Shown: positions 1 through 5,089 of the stretch, piece by piece
Numbering within the stretch: the stretch's first letter is position 1
Layout: each line of letters begins with the position of its first letter
Source of the DNA: Alphaproteobacteria bacterium
Lineage (GTDB): Bacteria; Pseudomonadota; Alphaproteobacteria; Caulobacterales; Caulobacteraceae
Reading direction: 5' to 3'
Length of the DNA stretch: 7,793 bases
Assembly (NCBI GenBank): GCA_018895795.1
Contig: JAHINZ010000030.1
Span: 1-7,793, forward strand
The notes under the pieces: model-generated
What the model was told of the DNA's origin: nothing
The model's input: only the letters and a program-made list of their open reading frames with translations
Database searches by the model: none
Translations under genes and position numbers: made by a program

Positions 1-124
1 CAGCCTTGCGATCGAGTCGCTTGCGATCGAGTAAAACCCTGATCAAAGCCTGCACGCCGGTGATGAAGGCGCGACCATCTTCGAGCAGATATTTGTCGTC
101 TAGCGTGACTTCCGAGTGCCTCAT
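1..124 (-). CDS. Indolepyruvate ferredoxin oxidoreductase, N-terminal fragment (gene continues beyond the left edge)
   Basis: Forty-one codons are visible on the minus strand from an ATG at 124-122. The peptide starts MRHSEVTLDDKYLLEDGR and continues FITGVQALIRVLLDRKR. The 'VTLDDKY' opening followed by 'TGVQAL' is how the large fused alpha/beta indolepyruvate ferredoxin oxidoreductases of Proteobacteria usually begin; the catalytic TPP and Fe-S parts lie outside the window. Members of the family oxidatively decarboxylate arylpyruvates and related 2-keto acids from amino-acid breakdown to acyl-CoA in the cytoplasm, reducing ferredoxin. A GGAGG Shine-Dalgarno sequence (137-141) lies 12 nt before the ATG, which is rather far, with a run of seven T (minus strand) in between. 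The gene is divergent from an Lrp-type regulator, a common pairing. Only the first ~41 of roughly 1,150 expected residues can be judged, so the name rests on the N-terminal signature. Confidence 0.75.
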   Translation of the reverse strand, partial: MRHSEVTLDDKYLLEDGRAFITGVQALIRVLLDRKRLDRKA

Positions 125-168
125 GGCAAAAAAATTCCTCCCGGGTCTTCTCGCCCGCGTAGCAATAT

Positions 169-198
169 CTTATAGAAACAGGGAAATTGTTTGCCCAA
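169..198 (-). promoter_or_regulatory. Candidate sigma-70-type promoter of the indolepyruvate oxidoreductase gene
   Basis: Read on the minus strand, TTGGGC (198-193) is followed after 18 nt by TATAAG (174-169). Transcription would start near 160, giving a leader of about 36 nt before the ATG at 124. The -10 box agrees well with TATAAT and the -35 keeps the TTG core. The assignment comes from sequence alone. Confidence 0.5.
176..192. promoter_or_regulatory. Inverted repeat in the promoter spacer, possible Lrp-family operator
   Basis: AAACA (176-180) and TGTTT (188-192) form perfect 5-bp arms around a 7-nt centre. The 17-bp site lies entirely between the candidate -35 and -10 boxes of the minus-strand oxidoreductase gene and 74 bp before the Lrp-type gene. 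Lrp/AsnC proteins bind short A/T-rich dyads of about this size, often next to their own gene. Binding is inferred from position and symmetry. Confidence 0.35.
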
Positions 199-265
199 GG
201 CGTGCCCTACCCGGGGCCGCTTTCGGCATGATCGCCGCGCCAAATGACCTCTGGGGGAGGAATTC

Positions 266-763
266 TTGTCCGAACAACTCGACGCCGTGGATGCCAAGAT
301 CCTCGATCTCATCCAACACGACGCCGGACTGTCCGTCGCGGAGATCGCGGAACGGGTGGGACTGTCGTCCAGCCCGTGCTGGCGGCGGATCAAAAGGCTG
401 GAAGACGCGGGCGTCATCCAGCGCCGCGTGACCATTCTGGATCGCGAAAAGCTGGGCCTCGGCTTTGAGGTCTATTGCACCGTCAAGCTGTCCCTGCCGA
501 CCAAGGAAAACCTCGAGACGTTCGAGCAGGCCGTGGGCAAATGGGCCGAGGTCGTGCAATGCGCCACCGTGACCGGCTCGGCCGACTATGAGATGCGCAT
601 CGTCACCCGCGACATGCGCGCCTTCGACGAATTCCTGCGCGACAAGATCCTGTCGCTGGGCCTGGTCTCCAACATCGAGAGCCGCATCGTCATTCGCGGC
701 GTCAAGAACTCCACGGCCGTGCCGCTGGGGCTGGTGAGCCCGTATGTGAGCCCGCTGGGGTAG
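266..763 (+). CDS. Lrp/AsnC family transcriptional regulator
   Basis: A 165-residue protein of typical Lrp/AsnC length. Residues ~4-62 form the N-terminal helix-turn-helix domain (LDAVDAKILDLIQHDAG, then VAEIAERVGLSSSPCWRRI as turn and recognition helix). Residues ~67-150 form the RAM ligand-binding and oligomerisation domain, with the conserved GSADYEMRI segment that lines the effector pocket in this family. The start is a TTG at 266-268: GGGGAGG (254-260) lies 5 nt upstream and the N-terminus (MSEQLDAVD) is family-like, whereas an ATG start would need another frame or lose the HTH. The protein probably senses an amino acid or its keto acid and controls the divergent oxidoreductase gene; this is inferred from position, family habit and the inverted repeat in the shared gap. 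Its own promoter could not be identified. A folded repeat element follows 7 bp after the stop. Confidence 0.9.
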   Translation: MSEQLDAVDAKILDLIQHDAGLSVAEIAERVGLSSSPCWRRIKRLEDAGVIQRRVTILDREKLGLGFEVYCTVKLSLPTKENLETFEQAVGKWAEVVQCATVTGSADYEMRIVTRDMRAFDEFLRDKILSLGLVSNIESRIVIRGVKNSTAVPLGLVSPYVSPLG

Positions 764-770
764 CTAAAAC

Positions 771-873
771 TCCCCCACCTGACCGCTGCGCGGTCGTCCG
801 CCCCCAAAGGCGGGCGGATGAGATCATCTTCCCCCTTCGGGGGAAGACGGTCGCGAAGCGGCCCGTAGGGGGC
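771..873. repeat. Palindromic intergenic repeat element (REP/MITE-like)
   Basis: The outer ends are CCCCC (772-776) and GGGGG (868-872). Inside are a 6-bp hairpin (GACCGC 781-786, GCGGTC 790-795), a CCGCCC/GGGCGG hairpin around 799-816, a perfect 9-bp hairpin with a TTC loop (TCTTCCCCC 827-835, GGGGGAAGA 839-847), and an imperfect GGTCGC/GCGGCC pair at 850-864. The left half and the reverse complement of the right half resemble each other, so the whole unit is a bipartite inverted repeat. Repeats of this composition recur between genes in Caulobacter-like genomes (recalled, not searched). Lying 7 bp after the regulator stop, it could also end or stabilise that transcript. Confidence 0.65.
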
Positions 874-899
874 AAGTCGCTCCGAGCCCACGGCGCATT

Positions 900-928
900 T
901 CGACAAGACGCCCGCGGCAACTCATGAA
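900..928 (+). promoter_or_regulatory. Weak candidate promoter of the pirin gene
   Basis: TCGACA (900-905, five of six matches to TTGACA) is followed after 17 nt by CATGAA (923-928, only three of six matches to TATAAT). It lies after the repeat element and would give a leader of about 24 nt before the ATG at 959. The poor -10 makes this tentative. Confidence 0.3.
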
Positions 929-958
929 ATTCTCCGCCGACACGCGCCGGAGCCTCCC

Positions 959-1849
959 ATGATCGACCTCGTTATCGAAGCCCGCCGTCACGACATCGGC
1001 AATTTCGAGGTCGGGCGGGTCTTGCCGTTCCACGCCAAGCGCATGGTCGGCCCCTTCACCTTCCTGGATCACATGGGTCCCGCCGAGTTCGCGCCGGGCT
1101 TTCCAAAGAGCGCCGATGTGCGCCCGCATCCGCATATCGGCCTGTCGACCCTGACCTATCTGTTCGAGGGCGAGATCACCCATCGCGACAGCGTGGGTTC
1201 GCTGGCGGTGATCAAGCCGGGCGAGGTCAACTGGATGACCGCCGGCCGCGGCATCACCCATTCCGAGCGCTTCGAGACCCTGCGCCGCCAGGGCGGCAAG
1301 ATGGACGGCATGCAGGCCTGGATCGCCTTGCCCGAGGAATTCGAGGAGACCGGTCCGGCCTTCAGCCATCACGAGGGCCCGGCCGACCTGCCGTCCTATG
1401 AGAGCAGCGGCCTGAAGGCGCGGCTGATCGCCGGCGAGGCGTTCGGCACCAAGACCAATGTGCCGGTGTTCTCGCCGCTGTTCTATGTGCACTGGGAGAT
1501 GGCGGCGGGGACCACCGCGGCCCTGCCGGCCGAATATTCCGAGCGCGCCGCCTATGTGGCCCGCGGCCGGGTGGAGGTCGACGGCCGCGAGCTGTCGTCG
1601 CTGCAGATGGCGGTGTTCGCGCCCGGCGACACCATCGTCTTCAAGGCGCTTGAGCCCTCGACCGTCATGCTGCTGGGCGGCGAGCCGGTGGGGCCGCGCT
1701 TCATGGAGTGGAACTTCGTGTCCTCGTCCAAGGACCGCCTCGAACAAGCCAAGGCCGACTGGAAGGCCGGCCGCATGAAGCTGCCCGACCTCGACCACGA
1801 CGAGTTCATTCCGCTGCCGGAAGCGCCACCGCCGGCGTCGCCTCTGTAG
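959..1849 (+). CDS. Pirin family protein (bicupin)
   Basis: A 296-residue protein, the usual length for bacterial pirins. The N-terminal cupin carries HPHIG (H57, H59) and TAGRGITHSE (H101, E103). These match the four iron ligands of human pirin (His56, His58, His101, Glu103) almost exactly in number and spacing, so the metal site should be intact. The C-terminal part holds the second cupin and the usual tail (NFVSSSKDRLEQAKADW, then EFIPLPE). Pirins are cytosolic Fe(II) proteins; some bacterial members act as quercetin dioxygenases or modulate pyruvate metabolism, and the role of this one cannot be read from sequence. The start is supported by GGAG (949-952), 6 nt before the ATG. The gene appears monocistronic: a repeat element precedes it and a strong hairpin overlaps its stop codon, beyond which the next gene is convergent. 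Confidence 0.92.
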   Translation: MIDLVIEARRHDIGNFEVGRVLPFHAKRMVGPFTFLDHMGPAEFAPGFPKSADVRPHPHIGLSTLTYLFEGEITHRDSVGSLAVIKPGEVNWMTAGRGITHSERFETLRRQGGKMDGMQAWIALPEEFEETGPAFSHHEGPADLPSYESSGLKARLIAGEAFGTKTNVPVFSPLFYVHWEMAAGTTAALPAEYSERAAYVARGRVEVDGRELSSLQMAVFAPGDTIVFKALEPSTVMLLGGEPVGPRFMEWNFVSSSKDRLEQAKADWKAGRMKLPDLDHDEFIPLPEAPPPASPL

Positions 1850-1866
1850 AGAAGGCGACGCCGGCG
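1830..1866. terminator. Strong hairpin over the pirin stop codon, likely shared terminator
   Basis: Two perfect 14-bp arms (1830-1843 and 1853-1866) enclose a 9-nt loop that contains the pirin TAG (1847-1849). The hairpin sits between the convergent pirin and CsbD-like genes and could act on both transcripts. Neither strand has a clear T-run after it, so it may be a processing or stabilising stem rather than a classical intrinsic terminator. Confidence 0.55.
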
Positions 1867-1888
1867 ATCACAAGATCAGGGTTTGAGC

Positions 1889-2257
1889 CTAAGCCTTCTC
1901 GCGCCGGCGGACGATCTTGCTGGGGCCGCGCAGGATCAGGCCCAGAGCCAGGCCGATGCTGGCGGCGATCGCCAGGGCCGGGCCGGGCTTGTTCTGAACG
2001 AAGGTTTCCACCTCGCCGTAGCCCTCGCGCACCTTTTCCCGGGTGCGGTCCACGGCGACATGCATGTTTTCCTTGGTATGGTCGACAGCCTCGCTGGCCA
2101 CGTCCTTGATGTGGCCATAGGCGACCTTGGCCGAGCCGGCCGCCTGCTTGAGCTTGCCCTTGACCTGGGTCGAGGGATCGGCGGCCAGGGCGCCGACCGC
2201 GTCCTGCACCCGACCGGCGGCATTTTCGGCGACGCCGATGATCTGTTCGTTGCTCAT
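1889..2257 (-). CDS. CsbD-like/DUF883-like membrane-anchored stress protein
   Basis: A 122-residue protein. Residues ~4-49 resemble the CsbD family, with two short amphipathic repeats around AAGRVQDAVGAL and VKGKLKQAAGSAKVAYG. Residues ~50-88 are a charged helical stretch. Residues 91-109 (PGPALAIAASIGLALGLIL) are hydrophobic and followed by a basic tail (GPSKIVRRREKA), the pattern of the DUF883/ElaB-YqjD C-terminal inner-membrane anchor. The protein is therefore probably a tail-anchored cytoplasmic helix bundle. CsbD proteins are stress-induced in Bacillus (sigma-B) and many bacteria, but their biochemical role is unknown. The ATG at 2257 has no convincing Shine-Dalgarno sequence. A candidate EcfG-type stress promoter lies about 80 nt upstream. 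The gene is divergent from the DUF3892 gene and convergent with pirin. Confidence 0.8.
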   Translation of the reverse strand: MSNEQIIGVAENAAGRVQDAVGALAADPSTQVKGKLKQAAGSAKVAYGHIKDVASEAVDHTKENMHVAVDRTREKVREGYGEVETFVQNKPGPALAIAASIGLALGLILRGPSKIVRRREKA

Positions 2258-2333
2258 GGGACAATCTCGACTTTGAATCGGCGCTCGACGTCGTGCCGAG
2301 CCGGATCCCGATCACGCCAGCGCGCAGACAATG

Positions 2334-2358
2334 AACCCCTGTGGAAGCCAACCGTTCC
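2334..2358 (-). promoter_or_regulatory. Candidate EcfG/SigT general-stress promoter of the CsbD-like gene
   Basis: On the minus strand GGAAC (2358-2354) is followed after exactly 16 nt by GGTT (2337-2334). The alphaproteobacterial general stress sigma factor (EcfG; SigT in Caulobacter) recognises GGAAC-N16/17-CGTT, so only one core base differs. Transcription would start near 2327, about 70 nt before the ATG. A CsbD-type gene is a plausible member of this regulon. Confidence 0.5.
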
Positions 2359-2431
2359 GCGCTGACCGCGTGGGCAAAAGACCAATTTTCGCCGCCGGCG
2401 CCGTCCCGTCAGCCGCGCGTCGCCGCCACCC

Positions 2432-2460
2432 CTGACTTTTTGCGACAAAGATGCTATCAT
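2432..2460 (+). promoter_or_regulatory. Candidate sigma-70-type promoter of the DUF3892 gene
   Basis: CTGACT (2432-2437, four of six matches to TTGACA) and TATCAT (2455-2460, five of six to TATAAT) are separated by 17 nt. The predicted start near 2467 would give a leader of about 115 nt before the ATG at 2583. It is the best-looking plus-strand promoter in the 325-bp gap. Confidence 0.5.
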
Positions 2461-2467
2461 GTCGAAA

Positions 2468-2537
2468 GCGCCGGTCTCGGCGCGACGCACACACCAGAAA
2501 AGCTGATCGGCGCTCCAGACTCCGCGACGTGTCGCGG
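2468..2537 (+). other. Structured 5' leader of the DUF3892 gene
   Basis: Two perfect stems lie between the candidate promoter and the gene. GCGCCG (2468-2473) pairs with CGGCGC (2478-2483) across a 4-nt loop, starting at about the expected transcript 5' end. CCGCGAC (2522-2528) pairs with GTCGCGG (2531-2537) around only GT. I recognise no known riboswitch. The stems could protect the message or regulate translation, or be incidental to high G+C. Confidence 0.35.
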
Positions 2538-2582
2538 GGTGGCGAGCGGCTATTTGCCCACACTGAGATCTAAGGAAACATC

Positions 2583-2882
2583 ATGGCCAAACGCGCTGAA
2601 ATCACCTGGGCCACCCAGAACGGTCGGATTAGCGCCTATGACCGCATCACCCACGTCGGCGGAACCATGGCTGAACCTTGGAGCCTGTCGGTCAAGCAGG
2701 CGATCAAGCTGATCGACGCCGGGACATGGCGGTTCTTCGTCAAGCGCGGCGACGACGAAGTGCTGGTTGAGGCCCGCACCAGCCGCAGCGGCTGCCGCTA
2801 TTTGAAAACCATCGAGGAACGCGATGAGCCGCACCTGCTGCTCAGCTTGCCCGACTGCGACACGGTCGTCAGCGACGCCTGA
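2583..2882 (+). CDS. DUF3892 domain-containing protein
   Basis: A 99-residue soluble protein that is essentially one DUF3892 domain. Visible family features are ITHVGG (residues 22-27), W33 with LSVKQAIKLI (35-44), YLKT (73-76) and the closing LLLSLPDC (85-92). No signal peptide or membrane segment is seen, so it is probably cytoplasmic. The molecular function of the family is not established. The start is supported by AAGGAA (2572-2577) 5 nt before the ATG. A promoter and a structured leader of about 115 nt lie upstream. The deaminase gene begins 89 bp downstream on the same strand, but a 9-bp hairpin in between suggests at least partial transcriptional separation. C71 and C92 are the only cysteines; no metal motif is evident. 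Confidence 0.8.
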   Translation: MAKRAEITWATQNGRISAYDRITHVGGTMAEPWSLSVKQAIKLIDAGTWRFFVKRGDDEVLVEARTSRSGCRYLKTIEERDEPHLLLSLPDCDTVVSDA

Positions 2883-2899
2883 ACCGCACCCCATCCGCC

Positions 2900-2923
2900 C
2901 TCCTGGCGAAGCGCCGCCAGGAG
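2900..2923 (+). terminator. Hairpin between the DUF3892 and deaminase genes
   Basis: CTCCTGGCG (2900-2908) pairs perfectly with CGCCAGGAG (2915-2923) across a 6-nt loop, 18 nt after the DUF3892 stop. No T-run follows, so it is either a weak terminator or an intercistronic stem that sets the relative level of the downstream deaminase message. Confidence 0.4.
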
Positions 2924-2971
2924 TCGGCTGTCCAGCTTGACCTGACGGCGCTCCCGCCCGATGACTCCGGC

Positions 2972-3991
2972 ATGACCGACACCGCTCTCACCGCCTTCGT
3001 CCGCGGCCTGCCCAAGGCCGAACTGCACATGCACATCGAGGGCAGCCTCGAGCCCGAACTGATGTTCGCGCTGGCGCGCCGCAACGGCATCACCCTGCCC
3101 TATGGGTCGGTCGAAGAGATCCGGGCGGCCTACGCCTTCTCCAACCTGCAGGACTTTCTCGACATCTATTATCAGGGCGCCGGCGTCCTGATCACCGAGG
3201 CCGACTTCAAGGACCTGGCCCTGGCCTATTTCCAGCGGCTGGCGGCGGACGGCGGCACGCATGCCGAGATCTTCTTCGATCCCCAGACCCACACCGACCG
3301 CGGCGTCGCCTTCGACGTAGTGATGACCGGCCTGCTGGCCGGCATGGACGAGGCCGAGAAGACCCTTGGCGTCACCGCCAAGCTGATCCTCTGCTTCCTG
3401 CGGCATCTGGACGAGGACGCCGCCTTCGCGACCCTGGAACAGGCCAAGCCCTGGTTGTCCAAGATCGCCGGCGTCGGCCTGGACAGCTCTGAAGTCGGTC
3501 ACCCGCCCGCCAAGTTCGCCCGGGTGTTCCAGGCCGCGCGCGACCTGGGCCTGAAGATCGTCGCCCATGCCGGCGAGGAAGGCCCCCCAGCCTATGTCTG
3601 GGAAGCCATCGATCTGGTGAAGGTCGACCGCATCGACCATGGCAACCGGGCGCTTGAAGACGCGGCCCTGACCGCGCGCCTGGTCAAGGACGGCGTGACC
3701 CTGACGGTCTGCCCGCTGTCGAACCTGAAACTGTGCGGGGTAAAGACCCTGGAGGAGCATCCGCTCAAGCGCATGCTGGACCTGGGCCTGAAGGCCACGG
3801 TCAATTCCGACGACCCGGCCTATTTCGGCGGCTATCTGCTGGAAAACTACATGGCCACGGCGACGGCCCTGGGCCTGAGCCGTGATGAGCTGGTGACCCT
3901 GGCCAAGAACAGCTTCTCGGGCTCGTTCCTCAGCGAGGCGGAAAAGGCCGAGCGGATCGCGGCTGTCGAGGCCTACGCGGCGGCGAACTAG
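2972..3991 (+). CDS. Adenosine deaminase family protein, probably adenine deaminase (type 2)
   Basis: A 339-residue amidohydrolase-fold enzyme of COG1816. The zinc and catalytic residues are present: HMH (H19, H21), HAGEEG with H199 and the proton-donor E202, DHG with H223, and SDDP with D280 and D281. FFDPQTHTDRG and LDSSEVGHPPAKF are hallmarks, as I recall them, of the subgroup shown to deaminate adenine to hypoxanthine rather than adenosine to inosine. I therefore prefer adenine deaminase (EC 3.5.4.2), a cytosolic purine-salvage step, over the generic label. The ATG at 2972 gives the usual short N-terminus before LPKAELHMHIEGSLEPE, but no good Shine-Dalgarno sequence precedes it. A 5-codon frame (2961-2975, MTPA) ends in an ATGA overlap with this start. 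The TAG stop overlaps the stop of the convergent downstream gene. Confidence 0.88.
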   Translation: MTDTALTAFVRGLPKAELHMHIEGSLEPELMFALARRNGITLPYGSVEEIRAAYAFSNLQDFLDIYYQGAGVLITEADFKDLALAYFQRLAADGGTHAEIFFDPQTHTDRGVAFDVVMTGLLAGMDEAEKTLGVTAKLILCFLRHLDEDAAFATLEQAKPWLSKIAGVGLDSSEVGHPPAKFARVFQAARDLGLKIVAHAGEEGPPAYVWEAIDLVKVDRIDHGNRALEDAALTARLVKDGVTLTVCPLSNLKLCGVKTLEEHPLKRMLDLGLKATVNSDDPAYFGGYLLENYMATATALGLSRDELVTLAKNSFSGSFLSEAEKAERIAAVEAYAAAN

Positions 3992-4974
3992 CCCGTCACG
4001 GCCTCGCGGAGCGTTTCGGCGATCTCGTCCAGGCCCTGCAGACCCAGGTCCGGGTCAATGCGGATCACGATGACCGAGGTGGCCAGACGGTCGGCGACCG
4101 GGGTCTCGTCGGCTTCCATATCCTGGGCGCGGAACGCGGCGCCGGAGGCTTCGAGGCCGGCTTCCGCCAGCCTGGCCAGGACGGCGGGCGCCGTGTTGTC
4201 GGGCAGGCTCAGCGCGCAGGCCTCCGAAACCCAGCTCATGCCCCAGCCCGGCTGGAAGCCGATCGGGGCGTCCAGCAGCAGCACGCGCAGACGCTGGGCG
4301 GCCGTGACCAGGCGCGGCCGCTTGTGCGGCCACAGATCCAGACCGGCTTCGCCCTCGAACAGCGGGGCCTCGATGGCGTTGATCGGGGTGGCGTCCTCGC
4401 AGGCGATGAACACCCCCTGGCCGCTGGGCAGGCCGACAATGACCGGCACCGGGGCGCTCTGGATGACGTCGAAGGCCTCAACGGCCTCGACCAGGATCGG
4501 CAGGCCGGTCTCATCGCGGAAAGCGGCCCAGGCGCGCAGGTCGGGCGCGCGGCCATGGGCGCCGGCCGGCAGGATGGCTTCCAGGGGGCCGGGAGCCTCG
4601 GGCAGGCGCTCGCGCAGATGCGCGGGATCGAACATCCAGCTGAACGGATCGACATCGACCAGCCAGGGCTTCAGCCCCGCGGCGGCGATACCGGCCAGGG
4701 TCTCGGCGCAGGCCAGGGCCGACACCACGCAATAGCCGCCTGGGCGAACGCCGAGCGCGGTCAGGGCGACCGAAACGGCCTCGGCGTGGTCGGACAAGAC
4801 GCGCACGGCCACCGGCCGGCAAAAGCGCGACATCAGGCCGGCTTCCTCGCCCGGACCATGGCCCGCGGCGCGCAGGGCCTCGGTCACGGCCTCGAAATCG
4901 ACCGGCAGCGACGGCGCGCGCTTTTTGGCGTCGGCGAGCTCGGGGACAGACTTGACGGCGGGCGAAGGACGCAT
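3988..4974 (-). CDS. Degenerate DegT/DnrJ/EryC1-fold (PLP aminotransferase-like) protein lacking the PLP lysine
   Basis: A 328-residue protein, shorter than the usual 370-400. It keeps the landmarks of the DegT/DnrJ/EryC1/StrS fold in order: SDHAEAVSVALTALGVRPGG (61-80), AGLKPWLVDVDPFSW (99-113), AILPAGAHGRAPDLRAW (133-149), PILVEAVEAF (159-168), and GFQPGWGMSWVSEACALSL (239-257), which matches the late G[FY]N.RMS segment. Where active members have the PLP-binding lysine ('S-F-x-x-T-K'), this one reads VIVGLPSGQGVFIA (179-191 region) with no lysine, and the cofactor-contacting aspartate appears to be E163. It is thus probably catalytically dead, with a structural, binding or regulatory role; the true function is unknown. 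No sugar-biosynthesis genes are nearby. The ATG at 4974 is preceded by GGAAG 10 nt away. The stop shares CTAG with the deaminase stop. It has its own motif-rich promoter region. Confidence 0.62.
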   Translation of the reverse strand: MRPSPAVKSVPELADAKKRAPSLPVDFEAVTEALRAAGHGPGEEAGLMSRFCRPVAVRVLSDHAEAVSVALTALGVRPGGYCVVSALACAETLAGIAAAGLKPWLVDVDPFSWMFDPAHLRERLPEAPGPLEAILPAGAHGRAPDLRAWAAFRDETGLPILVEAVEAFDVIQSAPVPVIVGLPSGQGVFIACEDATPINAIEAPLFEGEAGLDLWPHKRPRLVTAAQRLRVLLLDAPIGFQPGWGMSWVSEACALSLPDNTAPAVLARLAEAGLEASGAAFRAQDMEADETPVADRLATSVIVIRIDPDLGLQGLDEIAETLREAVTG

Positions 4975-4993
4975 GGGGCAGGCGCTTCCACGA

Positions 4994-5051
4994 GAAACCG
5001 GTTTCGCCTTATGGCGTCACCTTATGGTTAAGCAACCGTAACAACCGATTC
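4994..5051 (-). promoter_or_regulatory. Upstream regulatory region of the DegT-like gene: CtrA-type half-site, direct repeat, palindrome, GANTC
   Basis: The 115-bp gap before this gene contains a perfect 12-bp palindrome, GAAACCGGTTTC (4994-5005). An 8-bp direct repeat CCTTATGG occurs at 5007-5014 and 5020-5027 (13-bp period). TTAACCAT on the minus strand (5031-5024) equals the 8-mer reported as a CtrA-associated motif in Caulobacter. A GATTC site (5047-5051) is a CcrM methylation target. A possible promoter on the minus strand is TTGCTT followed after 16 nt by CATAAG. Motifs are direct observations; binding is inferred. Confidence 0.45.
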
Positions 5052-5089
5052 CGCCCGCTTCACTGCGGCGCGCCGTCGCGGGAAGTGAC

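Noticed and set aside
5..32. 13-bp direct repeat (CTTGCGATCGAGT at 5-17 and 20-32) in the oxidoreductase gene
   Set aside because: It encodes a repeated LDRK motif, but the segment has the length expected for the family at this place, so it is not an insertion and probably reflects codon choice.
170..559. Minus-strand frame opposite the Lrp gene and the divergent promoter
   Set aside because: It runs through the promoter region and antisense to a clear HTH/RAM protein; no domain is recognisable.
824..1798. Long open frame (324 codons) on the minus strand opposite pirin
   Set aside because: Pirin on the plus strand has a complete family match with its iron ligands. The opposite frame is a high-G+C shadow with low-complexity composition and starts inside a repeat element.
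2937..2942. TTGACC as a -35 box for the deaminase gene
   Set aside because: No acceptable -10 lies at 16-18 nt downstream, and transcription would start at or after the ATG.
5060..5088. TCACT/AGTGA arms with a CGGCGCGCCG core as a terminator after the ligase
   Set aside because: The outer arms are only 5 bp, the interior pairs poorly, and no T-run follows; too weak to annotate.
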